64,000 bases of DNA from an uncultured Collinsella sp. (GTDB lineage: Bacteria; Actinomycetota; Coriobacteriia; Coriobacteriales; Coriobacteriaceae). Where the stretch lies: the NCBI GenBank assembly GCA_900541045.1, contig UQID01000009.1, positions 1 through 64,000 on the forward strand, written 5' to 3'. The notes beneath the pieces are model-generated. The model saw only the letters and a program-made list of their open reading frames with translations. It had not been told where the DNA came from and ran no database searches. Below are positions 1 to 8,687 of this stretch, in pieces; the first letter of the stretch is position 1; every line of letters begins with the position of its first letter. A program made the position numbers and the translations under genes.

Positions 1-303
1 GGGCGCAGGGGCGGCCTGGCGCGGTACCTGCATGATGGGGCGGGTGGCAAAGTCATCTGCGGGCACGGATGCTGGCGCAGGCGTAGTGGCCGGAGCGGGA
101 GCAGCGGCCGACGTAGGCTTTGGGCCTGCCGGGCGAACCCCGCCGCCCATGAGCTCATCAGCGGTCCAAGGGCGGTCGCTCATCACGTCGTCGAGGCTCA
201 ACGCAAACAGATTGTCTTCGCCCTCGTCAAACGCGCGTTTCGCATGCCTGGCGGCAGAAGCGAAGCCTCCGCGGCCGTTGCGTGATGCGTTGCTCGACCC
301 CAT
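1..303 (-). CDS. Unrecognised protein, N-terminal part (truncated by window edge)
   Basis: An open frame of 101 codons runs leftwards off the window. The ATG at 301-303 is preceded on its strand by AAAGGATGG at a normal ribosome-binding distance. The visible protein starts with a basic Gly/Arg/Ser stretch, continues with an acidic segment (DEGEDNLFALSLDDVMSDRPW), and then becomes Pro/Ala-rich and probably disordered (residues 55-101). No catalytic domain is visible in this part, so the function is unknown. It is transcribed in the same direction as the regulator at 426-1079 and lies about 120 bp downstream of it. Confidence 0.6.
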   Translation of the reverse strand, partial: MGSSNASRNGRGGFASAARHAKRAFDEGEDNLFALSLDDVMSDRPWTADELMGGGVRPAGPKPTSAAAPAPATTPAPASVPADDFATRPIMQVPRQAAPAP

Positions 304-425
304 TTTGTCCCATCCTTTCGAAATGCTCGCATTCATCGATTATATGGAACTTGCCTTGCGGCCGACTCTCGGATTCGCGCATTCCAGAACTCGCGCCCAA
401 AAGGGGAGGGGCGCAGGCGCGCTGA

Positions 426-1079
426 CTATTTGTCGCCGGCGGCAGCCTTTGCCTCGTTGAGGTAGCTGTAGAAGCTGTATTTGGAGATGCCAAAGAACTC
501 GCAGGCGCGTTCGCTCGACTTGGAGATGAGGAAGGCGCCGCGACGGTCGAGGTAGCCAATGGCGCGGATGCGCTCGTCTTTGGTCATGAGCGCCGCGGGC
601 TTGCCCACAAACTGTTCGCATTCGCGCAGCAGGTCTTCGAGCAGGTCGCCGATGTTTTTGGTAATGGGCTCGGGCTCGGTGTAGCCCGAGCCGCCGGTGC
701 CGGTGAGCGCGTCGAGCGAACGCTCAAAAGCCTTCATGAGCGTAATGTCAAAGTTAATGCCCAAAATGCCGACGGGCTTGCCCTCGTCGTTGCGGATAAA
801 GATGGTCGAGGACTTGAGCAGCTTGCCATCGGCGGTTTTGGTGAGGTATGGCTCGCGGTCGTGCACGTCGGCGGTGCCCTCGTGCATGGACTCAAGCACA
901 ATATGGCTGGGACCGTCACCCAGTTTGCGCCCGCTGACGTGGCCGTTTTCAATCACTACGATGGAGTGGTCCACATCCTCGGTCTCCAAGTCGTGGACGA
1001 CGACTTCGCAGTTGGGGCCAAACTGGAGTGCCAGGCCGTGTGCAAGGCGCTTGTAAAACTCAATCTGTGCGGGGGTCAT
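426..1079 (-). CDS. YheO/DauR-type PAS and HTH transcriptional regulator
   Basis: This 217-residue protein has the layout of the YheO family. A PAS-like sensor domain covers about residues 10-120 (CEVVVHDLE, then KSSTIFIRNDEGKPVGILGINFD). A C-terminal HTH_22-type DNA-binding domain covers about 165-215 (DERIRAIGYLDRRGAF, ACEFFGISKYSFYSYL). The start is supported by AGGAAGG just upstream of the ATG at 1077-1079. The gene is divergent from the ygeX-led catabolic block and shares a 277-bp promoter region with two identical inverted-repeat sites. Known relatives include DauR, a regulator of D-arginine use. Control of the neighbouring purine/diaminopropionate genes is inferred from position only. 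Confidence 0.85.
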   Translation of the reverse strand: MTPAQIEFYKRLAHGLALQFGPNCEVVVHDLETEDVDHSIVVIENGHVSGRKLGDGPSHIVLESMHEGTADVHDREPYLTKTADGKLLKSSTIFIRNDEGKPVGILGINFDITLMKAFERSLDALTGTGGSGYTEPEPITKNIGDLLEDLLRECEQFVGKPAALMTKDERIRAIGYLDRRGAFLISKSSERACEFFGISKYSFYSYLNEAKAAAGDK

Positions 1080-1198
1080 GGGTGCCTTCCTAAAAATTAG
1101 TTTGGGCTCACTTTGCCATAAACCCCACTTGTTCGCAAATAACGAAAGCGTCGCTGCGTTATGTGACCGTTCGTCGGCGAAAAGGTACCGATTACGGC

Positions 1199-1264
1199 AA
1201 CAAACAATTTGTTAGGTTTAGCAATCAAAAAGTGTGATAGAACATTGCTAACAAACTTTTTGTT
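1199..1264. promoter_or_regulatory. Pair of AACAAANNNTTTGTT inverted-repeat sites in divergent promoter region
   Basis: Two 15-bp sites with the same inverted-repeat pattern lie at 1199-1213 and 1250-1264, with starts 51 bp apart (close to five helical turns). They are embedded in a larger dyad, TTTGTTAG at 1208-1215 with CTAACAAA at 1248-1255. They sit between the YheO-like regulator and ygeX. The spacing and symmetry suit a cooperative operator; the bound protein is not known. Confidence 0.55.
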
Positions 1265-1356
1265 TGGCATCCACATAAAAGTTCAGTCGCATGAATGGGA
1301 ATGGACTGGAACGCGTATGCGGGGGCCGGCAAGAGAGAACTTAAGGAGTTCACCGT

Positions 1357-2571
1357 ATGGCCGATAAGATCCAGTGGGCGGGCAACACGATGCCCAAGAG
1401 CGATGACAAGCACTTGGGAATCATGAGCCTCGACCACGTGAAGAAGGCCCGCGCCTTCCACCAGTCGTTCCCCCAATATACCGTCACTCCGCTTGCCCGC
1501 CTGGATGGCCAGGCTGCGCGCCTGGGCCTGTCCAACCTGTGCGTTAAGGACGAGAGCTATCGCTTTGGCCTCAACGCCTTTAAAGTTCTGGGCGGTTCGT
1601 TTGCCATGGCCAACTACATTGCCGACGAGACCGGCAAGGACGTTGCCGAGTGCACCTTCGATTACCTGACCTCCGATCAGCTTGCCAAGGACTTTGGCCA
1701 GGCCACCTTCTTTACCGCTACCGACGGCAACCATGGCCGCGGCGTGGCATGGGCTGCCAACAAGCTGGGCCAGAAGGCCGTCGTGCACATGCCCAAGGGT
1801 TCCACCAAGCCCCGCTTCGATAACATCGCCGCCGAGGGCGCCACGGTGACCATCGAAGAGGTCAACTACGACGAGTGCGTGCGCATGGCCGCCGCCGAGG
1901 CCGATGCCTGCGAGCGCGGCGTCATCGTTCAGGACACCGCCTGGGAGGGCTACGAGAAGATTCCGTCTTGGATCATGGAGGGCTACGGCACCATGGCTTC
2001 CGAGGCTGCCGAGCAGCTGCGCGAGATGGCCATCAACCGCCCGACACACGTCTTTGTCCAGGCTGGCGTGGGCTCGCTGGCCGGCGCCGTGGTGGGCTAC
2101 TTCACCAACCTGTATCCCGATAACCCGCCCACCTTCGTTGTGGTCGAGTGCGCTCCGGCCGCCTGCCTGTACAAGGGCGCTGCCGCCGGCGACGGCGACC
2201 CGCGCATCGTGGACGGCGACATGCCCTCCATCATGGCCGGCCTGTGCTGCGGCGAGCCCAACATCCTGGGCTGGGATATTCTGCGCAACCACACCACCGC
2301 CTTCGTGTCCTGCCCCGACTGGGTCACCGCTCGTGGCATGCGCACCCTGGGCGCTCCCGAAAAGGGTGACCCGCGCGTTATCTCCGGCGAGTCCGGCGCT
2401 GTGACCACCGGCCTGGTCGAGACCCTCATGCTCGATCCCGAGTACGCCGAGCTCAAGGAGCTCATCGGCCTGGACAAGACGAGCTCCGTGCTCTGCTTCT
2501 CCACCGAGGGCGACACCGATCCGGATCAGTACCGTCGCATCGTCTGGGAAGGCGAATATCCCACTTGCTAA
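1357..2571 (+). CDS. ygeX: Diaminopropionate ammonia-lyase
   Basis: This 404-residue fold-type II PLP enzyme matches the DpaL/YgeX family, which converts 2,3-diaminopropionate to pyruvate and ammonia in the cytoplasm. The PLP lysine is K76 in RFGLNAFKVLGGSFA. Conserved acids are visible in ATDGNHGRG (D123) and VQDTAWEGY (D193). The ATG is preceded by TTAAGGAG. It is the first gene of a co-directional block with ygeY, ygeW and carbamate kinase, the association seen in E. coli and many gut anaerobes. In that setting it is linked to anaerobic purine/uric acid use, so the in vivo substrate here may be a purine-derived diamino acid. Confidence 0.93.
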   Translation: MADKIQWAGNTMPKSDDKHLGIMSLDHVKKARAFHQSFPQYTVTPLARLDGQAARLGLSNLCVKDESYRFGLNAFKVLGGSFAMANYIADETGKDVAECTFDYLTSDQLAKDFGQATFFTATDGNHGRGVAWAANKLGQKAVVHMPKGSTKPRFDNIAAEGATVTIEEVNYDECVRMAAAEADACERGVIVQDTAWEGYEKIPSWIMEGYGTMASEAAEQLREMAINRPTHVFVQAGVGSLAGAVVGYFTNLYPDNPPTFVVVECAPAACLYKGAAAGDGDPRIVDGDMPSIMAGLCCGEPNILGWDILRNHTTAFVSCPDWVTARGMRTLGAPEKGDPRVISGESGAVTTGLVETLMLDPEYAELKELIGLDKTSSVLCFSTEGDTDPDQYRRIVWEGEYPTC

Positions 2572-2644
2572 TCACTGGGCGGAGTAAATAGGTATCGCTC
2601 CGCCACCCCACAGGTAGATTCCTTCGTTTGAAAGGTTATGAACA

Positions 2645-4030
2645 ATGGCTAAAGAACTCGATTTCGACGCTATCAAGGCTGCTGCTGAGTCCCATCGTGC
2701 TGATATGACGCGTTTTCTTCGCGCTATGATCTCCCACCCCTCTGAGTCTTGCGAGGAGGGTGAGGTTGTCGCTTGCATCAAGGCCGAGATGGAGAGCCTT
2801 GGCTATGACGAGGTCAAGGTCGACGGCCTGGGCAACGTTATGGGCTTTATGGGCGAGGGCGACAAGATCATCGCCATCGACTCCCACATCGACACCGTCG
2901 GCATCGGCAACATCGAGAACTGGGATGCCGATCCCTATGAGGGCTACGAGACCGACGAGATCATCTACGGCCGCGGTGGCTCCGACCAGGAGGGCGGCAT
3001 GGCTTCTGCTACCTACGCTGCCAAGATGATGAAGGACATGGGCCTCATCCCCGAGGGCTACAAGATCATGGTCGTCGGTACCGTCCAGGAAGAGGACTGC
3101 GACGGCATGTGCTGGCAGTACATCTACAACAAGGACGGCATTAAGCCCGAGTTCGTCATTTCCACCGAGCCCACCGACGGCGGCATCTATCGCGGTCACC
3201 GCGGCCGCATGGAGATCCGCGTCGACGTTCACGGTACCTCCTGCCACGGCTCCGCTCCCGACCGCGGCGATAACGCCATCTACAAGATGGCCGACATCAT
3301 CGCCGACGTCCGCGCCCTCAACAACAACGGCTGCGACGAGTCGACCGACATCAAGGGCCTCGTCAAGATGCTCGACCCCAAGTACAACCCCGAGCACTAC
3401 GAGGACGCCCGCTTCCTGGGCCGTGGCACCTGTACCGTCAGCCAGATCTTCTACACCAGCCCCAGCCGTTGCGCCGTGGCCGACTCCTGCGCCATCTCCA
3501 TCGACCGTCGTATGACCGCCGGTGAGACCTGGGAGTCCTGCCTGGACGAGATCCGCAACCTGCCGGCCGCCAAGAAGTACGGCGACGACGTGAAGGTCTC
3601 CATGTACATGTACGACCGTCCGTCCTGGACCGGCGAGGTCTACGAGACCGAGGCTTACTTCCCCACGTGGATCAACAAGGAGAGCGCTCCGCACGTCAAG
3701 GCCCTCGTCGATGCCCACAAGGCTATGTTCGGTGACGAGCGCATCGGCTGTGAGCCCAGCATGGACAAGCGCACCGGTCGTCCGCTGTGCGACAAGTGGA
3801 CCTTCTCCACGAACTGCGTCTCCATCCAGGGCCGCTATGGCATCCCCTGCGTCGGCTTTGGCCCGGGTGCCGAGTCTCAGGCTCATGCCCCCAACGAGGT
3901 CACCTACAAGGACGACCTGGTCACCGCTGCCGCCATGTATGTTGCGGCTCTGAACCTCTACGATCCGAGCCAGGCCGATGGCGACGCCACCGTGTTCCGC
4001 GCCGGTCTGACCAACAACAAGATCGATTAG
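2645..4030 (+). CDS. ygeY: YgeY family M20 metallo-hydrolase
   Basis: This 461-residue M20 peptidase/deacylase has all the expected metal and catalytic positions. They are H81 and D83 in DSHIDTVG, the bridging D114 in GRGGSDQEGG, E149/E150 in TVQEEDCDG, and a late histidine in SQAHAPNE. YgeY members are known as selenium-metabolism-linked hydrolases and act on N-acyl or N-carbamoyl amino acid-like substrates; the exact substrate is unsettled. The start has GAAAGG upstream. It lies 73 bp after ygeX and before the carbamoyltransferase ygeW, which suits a route that opens a purine-derived ring product and recovers carbamoyl groups. Confidence 0.9.
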   Translation: MAKELDFDAIKAAAESHRADMTRFLRAMISHPSESCEEGEVVACIKAEMESLGYDEVKVDGLGNVMGFMGEGDKIIAIDSHIDTVGIGNIENWDADPYEGYETDEIIYGRGGSDQEGGMASATYAAKMMKDMGLIPEGYKIMVVGTVQEEDCDGMCWQYIYNKDGIKPEFVISTEPTDGGIYRGHRGRMEIRVDVHGTSCHGSAPDRGDNAIYKMADIIADVRALNNNGCDESTDIKGLVKMLDPKYNPEHYEDARFLGRGTCTVSQIFYTSPSRCAVADSCAISIDRRMTAGETWESCLDEIRNLPAAKKYGDDVKVSMYMYDRPSWTGEVYETEAYFPTWINKESAPHVKALVDAHKAMFGDERIGCEPSMDKRTGRPLCDKWTFSTNCVSIQGRYGIPCVGFGPGAESQAHAPNEVTYKDDLVTAAAMYVAALNLYDPSQADGDATVFRAGLTNNKID

Positions 4031-4051
4031 CCCATTCTTCGATTTTGTTGA

Positions 4052-4076
4052 GCCGGGGGCCATTCGTGTCCCCGGC
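4052..4076 (+). other. GC hairpin between ygeY and ygeW
   Basis: GCCGGGG (4052-4058) pairs with CCCCGGC (4070-4076) around an 11-nt loop. There is no T-tract, so it is more likely an mRNA-stability or processing hairpin than a full terminator. It lies in the unusually long 201-bp gap between two genes of the same cluster, so ygeW may be expressed at a different level from ygeX-ygeY. Confidence 0.45.
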
Positions 4077-4231
4077 ACTCCCTGTTGACTTGGGGCCCGC
4101 GGTCGTTATCTCCCATGCTTCCTCGACGGTGGCGGGTCCTCGTCATAGTGCTCTGCATGTTCTAGCCACACGCGCATGCCGGAGCGCATCTACCCATTAC
4201 CATCATTCGCATCTTTGGAAAGGACACATAC

Positions 4232-5434
4232 ATGGACGCTAAGTTTACCGAGCTCGTCGAGCAGCTGAACGGCCTCGATTTTAAGGGCATGTACGGCAGC
4301 GACTTCCTGCACACCTGGGACAAGACCACCGATGAGCTCAAGGCTCTCTACATCGTTGCCGACGCCCTGCGCGAGCTGCGCGAGAACAACGTTTCGTCCA
4401 AGATCTTCGATTCGGGTCTGGCCGTCTCCCTGTTCCGTGACAACTCCACCCGTACGCGCTTCTCCTTCTCTAAGGCAGCCAACCTGCTCGGTCTTGAGCT
4501 GCAGGACCTGGACGAGAAGAAGTCCCAGATCGCCCACGGCGAGACCGTCCGCGAGACCGCTACCATGATCTCCTTCATGGCTGACGTCATCGGCATCCGC
4601 GACGACATGTACATCGGCAAGGGCGACGCCTACATGGCCGAGGTCTCCGAGTCCGTGCAGCAGGCCTACGAGGCTGGCGTTCTGGATCACCGTCCCACGC
4701 TCATCTCCCTGCAGTCCGATTCCGATCACCCCACGCAGTCCTCTGCCGACATGCTCTACCTCATCAACGAGTTTGGCGGTCTTGAGAACCTCAAGGGCAA
4801 GAAGGTTGCCGTTACCTGGGCCTACTCGCCCTCTTACGGCAAGCCGCTGTCCTGCCCGCAGTCTCTGATCAGCCTGCTGCCCCGCTTTGGCATGGACGTC
4901 ACCCTGGCTCACCCCGAGGGCTACGACCTCATGCCCGAGGTCGTCGAGCGCGCCAAGGGCTACGCCGCCGAGTCCGGCACCACCTTTAAGCAGGTCAACA
5001 CCATGGCCGAGGCCTTCGAGGGCGCCGACATCGTGATCCCCAAGAGCTGGGCTCCGTTTGCCGCCATGGAGAAGCGCACCAATCTGTATGCCGAGGGCGA
5101 CGACGCCGGCATCGCAGCGCTCGAGAAGGAGCTGCTCGCTCAGAACGCTACGCATCAGGATTGGTGCTCCACGACCGAGCTCATGGAGAAGACTGCCAAC
5201 GGTCAGGACACCATCTTTATGCACCCGCTGCCCGCCGACATCTCCGGTGTCTCCTGCGAGCACGGCGAGGTTAACGCCGACGTCTTCGACATGCACCGCG
5301 TGGGCATGTACAAGGAGGCCAGCTACAAGCCGTACGCCATCGCAGCCATGATGTTCCTGCAGAAGGTTGCCGATCCGGCCGCTACCCTCAAGGCCCTCGA
5401 CGAGCGCAACACCGCCCGTTGGCTCCAGGCCTAA
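4232..5434 (+). CDS. ygeW: YgeW-type carbamoyltransferase (knotted)
   Basis: This 400-residue member of the aspartate/ornithine carbamoyltransferase superfamily carries the carbamoyl-phosphate loop STRTR at residues 72-76. It also has HPTQSSADML in the middle and HPLPADISG near the C-terminus. Its length exceeds ordinary OTCase (about 310-340 aa) and fits the YgeW subgroup. The natural acceptor of YgeW is not firmly known. With carbamate kinase 15 bp downstream, the pair can cleave a carbamoylated intermediate by phosphorolysis and make ATP, CO2 and ammonia. The start follows GGAAAGGACAC. Confidence 0.9.
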   Translation: MDAKFTELVEQLNGLDFKGMYGSDFLHTWDKTTDELKALYIVADALRELRENNVSSKIFDSGLAVSLFRDNSTRTRFSFSKAANLLGLELQDLDEKKSQIAHGETVRETATMISFMADVIGIRDDMYIGKGDAYMAEVSESVQQAYEAGVLDHRPTLISLQSDSDHPTQSSADMLYLINEFGGLENLKGKKVAVTWAYSPSYGKPLSCPQSLISLLPRFGMDVTLAHPEGYDLMPEVVERAKGYAAESGTTFKQVNTMAEAFEGADIVIPKSWAPFAAMEKRTNLYAEGDDAGIAALEKELLAQNATHQDWCSTTELMEKTANGQDTIFMHPLPADISGVSCEHGEVNADVFDMHRVGMYKEASYKPYAIAAMMFLQKVADPAATLKALDERNTARWLQA

Positions 5435-5448
5435 AGCTGGGCTGAGAA

Positions 5449-6399
5449 ATGGCTAAGCGTATCGTTGTCGCCCTGGGCGGAAACGCCCTCGGCGCCAACC
5501 TTCCCGAGCAGATGGAGGCCGTCAAGACGACTTCCAAGGCTATCGTCGACCTGATCGAGGAGGGCAACGAGGTCGTCATCGTGCATGGCAACGGTCCCCA
5601 GGTGGGTATGATCGCCAACGCGATGGCCGAGCTCACGCGCTCTAACCCTCAGAAGTACATTCCCTGCCCGCTGTCCGTTTGCGGCGCCATGAGCCAAGGC
5701 TACATTGGCTATGACCTGCAAAACGCCCTGCGCGAGGAAATGCTCGACCGCAATATCGACAAGGGTGTCGCCACCGTGCTCACCCAGGTCGAGGTTGCGG
5801 CGGACGACCCGGCCTTTGCCGACCCGGTCAAGCCGATCGGTCCGTGGATGAGCGAGGCCGAGGCCAAGGAGCTGGAGGCCGACCGCGGCTACCAGTTCAT
5901 CCACGACGAGAAGCAGGGCTTCCGTCGCGTGGTTGCCTCGCCCAAGCCCGTGAACATCGTCGAGCTCGACACCATCAAGTCGCTCGTCGAGTCTAACCAC
6001 GTGGTGATTTCCTGCGGCGGTGGCGGTATTCCCGTCACCAAGTCCCAAGGCAACCACCTTAAGGGCGCTGCCGCCGTCATCGATAAGGACTTTGCGGCCG
6101 AGAAGCTCGCCGAGCAGCTCGATGCCGATGCCCTGATTATCCTGACGGCCGTGGAGAAGGTTGCCATTGGCTTTGGCACCGACCACGAGCAGTGGCTCGA
6201 CACGCTGAGCACGGCTGACGTAAAGCGTCTGTCCGAGGCCAACGAGTTCGGTCGCGGCTCCATGCTGCCCAAGGTCCAGGCCGCCTCGACGTTTGCCGAG
6301 AGCAAGCCGGGCCGCACGGCGCTCATCACGCTGCTCGAGAAGGCGCGTGACGGTCTTGCCGGCAAGACCGGTACCACGTTTACCGGCGACGCTGAGTAG
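5449..6399 (+). CDS. yqeA: Carbamate kinase
   Basis: This 316-residue carbamate kinase (carbamoyl phosphate + ADP to carbamate + ATP) has the family signatures ALGGNALG near residue 9, VHGNGPQVG, and CGGGGIPV in the second half. It directly follows ygeW with a 14-bp gap, so the two are probably translated from one message. In E. coli the equivalent gene of the purine cluster is yqeA; the protein alone could also be called arcC. No arginine deiminase is in the window, so fermentation of a purine/hydantoin product is a better guess than the arginine route. Confidence 0.92.
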   Translation: MAKRIVVALGGNALGANLPEQMEAVKTTSKAIVDLIEEGNEVVIVHGNGPQVGMIANAMAELTRSNPQKYIPCPLSVCGAMSQGYIGYDLQNALREEMLDRNIDKGVATVLTQVEVAADDPAFADPVKPIGPWMSEAEAKELEADRGYQFIHDEKQGFRRVVASPKPVNIVELDTIKSLVESNHVVISCGGGGIPVTKSQGNHLKGAAAVIDKDFAAEKLAEQLDADALIILTAVEKVAIGFGTDHEQWLDTLSTADVKRLSEANEFGRGSMLPKVQAASTFAESKPGRTALITLLEKARDGLAGKTGTTFTGDAE

Positions 6400-6416
6400 G
6401 CATATCTGCACCATTG

Positions 6417-6451
6417 AGGAGGGTGCCCTGCGTCGCGGGGTGCCCTCCTTT
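6417..6451 (+). terminator. Intrinsic terminator after carbamate kinase
   Basis: AGGAGGGTGCCC (6417-6428) pairs with GGGTGCCCTCCT (6438-6449), with two G-U pairs and a 9-nt loop, followed by only three T residues. It probably ends or attenuates the ygeX-yqeA transcript. Confidence 0.6.
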
Positions 6452-6576
6452 GCGCTATGGAGAGCCGGGGAGTGCTCGCTGGAAAACCAGTGCGTGCCTG
6501 TTTCGACGGAGTGCGAGCTTGGTATGGTGGGTATAGCAACGTTGACGTCCAACGCAGTCAGGGGAGGGTTGCGGAG

Positions 6577-7191
6577 ATGAAACTCGGTTGCGTGATTATG
6601 GCTTCGGGAGAGGGCAAGCGGTTTGGCTCCAACAAGATGCTTGCCGATATCTATGGTAAGCCGCTGATTGCCTGGACTATCGATTCGGTTCTCCGGGGCT
6701 TTGACGTTGTGGTTTCGACGCGTTGGCCCGAGGTCGCTCAGATTTGCGAGGATAAGCATTGCCCGTGCGTGCTGCATGATGGCGACCTGCGCAGCGAAAG
6801 CGTCCGTACGGGCCTTTCGTGGGGAGTCGAACGCAACTGGAAAGGTTGCCTCTTTTTGCCGGGCGACCAGCCGCTCGTGAGTTCGGACTCTTTTGAGGCT
6901 ATGGTTCGTGCATTTGACGAGCGCGGCCACAAGCATCCGGTGCGTCTTGCGTGCAACGGTGAGCCTTCGAGCCCGGTGCTCTTTCCGGCGGAACTGTTCG
7001 ATGCACTTATGTGTCTCGAGGGCAAGGACGGCGGCGGTTCGATCCTCAAGGGCCGTATCGACGTGGTGCTGGTCGAGGCGCGTGCCTACGAGCTGTGGGA
7101 TGTCGATACCGCCAAGGGACAGCGACGCATAGCGGAGCATATCGCCGCCTGCTCGTATTTTGATCGCGTGGCTAACTGCATCAATCAATAA
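6577..7191 (+). CDS. MocA/MobA-like nucleotidyltransferase
   Basis: This 204-residue protein has the nucleotide-binding start MASGEGKRFGSNKML and LPGDQPLVSSDSF, as in the MocA/YgfJ group. Those proteins transfer CMP to molybdopterin for xanthine-dehydrogenase-type enzymes. The ATG at 6577 is preferred over an in-frame upstream start at 6457 because GGGGAGG/GGAG precedes it and homology begins there. It sits between the ygeX block and hydantoinase, and with yqeB/yqeC and the XdhC-like gene nearby it argues for a molybdenum hydroxylase encoded elsewhere. Confidence 0.82.
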   Translation: MKLGCVIMASGEGKRFGSNKMLADIYGKPLIAWTIDSVLRGFDVVVSTRWPEVAQICEDKHCPCVLHDGDLRSESVRTGLSWGVERNWKGCLFLPGDQPLVSSDSFEAMVRAFDERGHKHPVRLACNGEPSSPVLFPAELFDALMCLEGKDGGGSILKGRIDVVLVEARAYELWDVDTAKGQRRIAEHIAACSYFDRVANCINQ

Positions 7192-7200
7192 GGAGCAATT

Positions 7201-8568
7201 ATGATCATCATCAAAAACGGCGCGTTAGTTACTCCCGAGGGGCTTCGTCGCGCCGATCTTGCCATGGACGGCGATAAGATCGTGCGAATCGCTGCGGCGA
7301 TTGAGCCGGCCGAGGGCGACACCGTCGAGGATGTCGCGGGCTGTTGGGTATTCCCCGGCTTTATCGATGGGCACACGCACATGCAGTGCTGGACCGGCAT
7401 GGACTGGACGGCCGATAGCTTTGAGACCGGCACGCGCGCGGCTGCTTGCGGCGGCACCACGACCATCGTGGATTACGCGACGGCCGATCGCGGCGTGACC
7501 ATGCCCGATGCCTTGGCCGAGTGGCATCATCGCGCCGACGGAACCTGCACGGCCAACTACGCCTTTCATATGGCGCTTGCCGAGTGGAACGACCGTAACC
7601 GCGCCGACCTTTCGGCCATGCGCGAGGCGGGCGTGTCGTCGTTCAAGACCTACTTTGCCTACGACCATCTGCGCCTGGACGATGCCGAGACGCTCGAGGT
7701 GCTCGAGGAGCTCAAGTGCCTGGGCGGCATGCTGTGCGTGCACTGCGAGAACGGCACGCTGGTGAACGAGCTGCAGAAGCGCGTGTACGAGCAGGGGATT
7801 CACGGGCCCGAGGGCCATGCGCTCAGCCGTCCGGATGTGTGCGAGGCCGAGGCAGTGAGCCGTCTGCTATATCTGGCGCACCTGGCCGGCGACGCACCGG
7901 TCAACGTGGTGCACCTTTCGACCAAGCTGGGGATCGAGGCCATCCGTGCCGCCAAGGCGCGTGGGCAGAAGAACATCTATGTTGAGACCTGTCCTCAGTA
8001 TCTGATGCTCGACGATACGTGCTACTTGGAGCAGGGCGAGGACGGCTTTGCCGGCGCCAAGTATGTGATGAGTCCGCCGCTGCGCCATGCCGGCGACCGT
8101 GCGGCTCTGCGCGAGGCACTTGTGGCCGGCGAGATTGATACCATCGCCACCGACCACTGCAGCTTTAATCTGCACGGGCAAAAGGACCGCGGGCGCGACG
8201 ACTTCCGCGCGATTCCCAACGGCGGACCCGGTGTGGAGCATCGTCCCGTCGCGATCGCTACGAGCTTTGAGGGACAGCTGGGCCCCGAGGACCTCTGCCG
8301 CCTGATGAGCGAGAACCCGGCGCGCGTCTTTGGCATGTATCCGCGCAAGGGCTGTCTTGCCGAGGGTGCCGATGCCGACGTGTGCGTGTGGGATCCCCAG
8401 GCGCGCTGGACCATTCGCGCGGCGACGCAGCATCAGGCTGTGGACTACACGCCGCTCGAGGGTTTTGAGGCACATGGCCGCGCCAAGGCTGTGTTTGTGA
8501 ACGGCGTGCTGGCTGCGCGCGACGGCGAGCCCACCGGAGCCCAGCCCGGCCGCTACGTCCCCCGCTAA
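7201..8568 (+). CDS. hyuA: Hydantoinase/dihydropyrimidinase (amidohydrolase)
   Basis: This 455-residue cyclic amidohydrolase opens hydantoin- or dihydropyrimidine-type rings. The metal-binding HxH is H58/H60 in FIDGHTHMQ. The carboxylated lysine is K149 in SSFKTYFAYD. Later ligands appear in CVHCENG, VVHLSTK and ATDHCSFN. A strong AAGGAG precedes the ATG, which is nine bases after the MocA-like stop, so the two are co-transcribed. In the purine cluster of gut anaerobes a hydantoinase works with ygeW, ygeX, ygeY and yqeA. The substrate is inferred, not visible. Confidence 0.88.
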   Translation: MIIIKNGALVTPEGLRRADLAMDGDKIVRIAAAIEPAEGDTVEDVAGCWVFPGFIDGHTHMQCWTGMDWTADSFETGTRAAACGGTTTIVDYATADRGVTMPDALAEWHHRADGTCTANYAFHMALAEWNDRNRADLSAMREAGVSSFKTYFAYDHLRLDDAETLEVLEELKCLGGMLCVHCENGTLVNELQKRVYEQGIHGPEGHALSRPDVCEAEAVSRLLYLAHLAGDAPVNVVHLSTKLGIEAIRAAKARGQKNIYVETCPQYLMLDDTCYLEQGEDGFAGAKYVMSPPLRHAGDRAALREALVAGEIDTIATDHCSFNLHGQKDRGRDDFRAIPNGGPGVEHRPVAIATSFEGQLGPEDLCRLMSENPARVFGMYPRKGCLAEGADADVCVWDPQARWTIRAATQHQAVDYTPLEGFEAHGRAKAVFVNGVLAARDGEPTGAQPGRYVPR

Positions 8569-8595
8569 CAGGAAGATCACCGGATTCCCCTCCGC

Positions 8596-8662
8596 AGTTG
8601 CGGTGAAATAGTTCCTGTTTAGCCGCCAAATAGGCCGTTTCAGGAACTATTCCACCGCAACT
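8596..8662. repeat. 67-nt inverted-repeat element, copy A1
   Basis: This copy starts AGTTGCGGTGAAATA and ends with the near-complement TATTCCACCGCAACT. The arms pair over about 22 nt. It lies between the convergent 3' ends of hyuA and yqeC. The same length and ends recur at 11390-11456 and 45670-45736. It could act as a two-way terminator here, although it has no T-tract. Confidence 0.8.
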
Positions 8663-8687
8663 TATAGATCTGCTGGGGCGGCGCCGG

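Noticed and set aside
2636..4078. Long antisense open frame over ygeY encoding a Val/Gly/Asp-rich protein
   Set aside because: Such frames mirror the GC-rich codon pattern of the sense gene; the sense strand encodes a complete M20 enzyme with all catalytic residues.
5431..7188. 585-codon antisense frame over carbamate kinase and the MocA-like gene
   Set aside because: It has no recognisable domain and covers two well-supported sense genes; it is explained by third-position GC bias.
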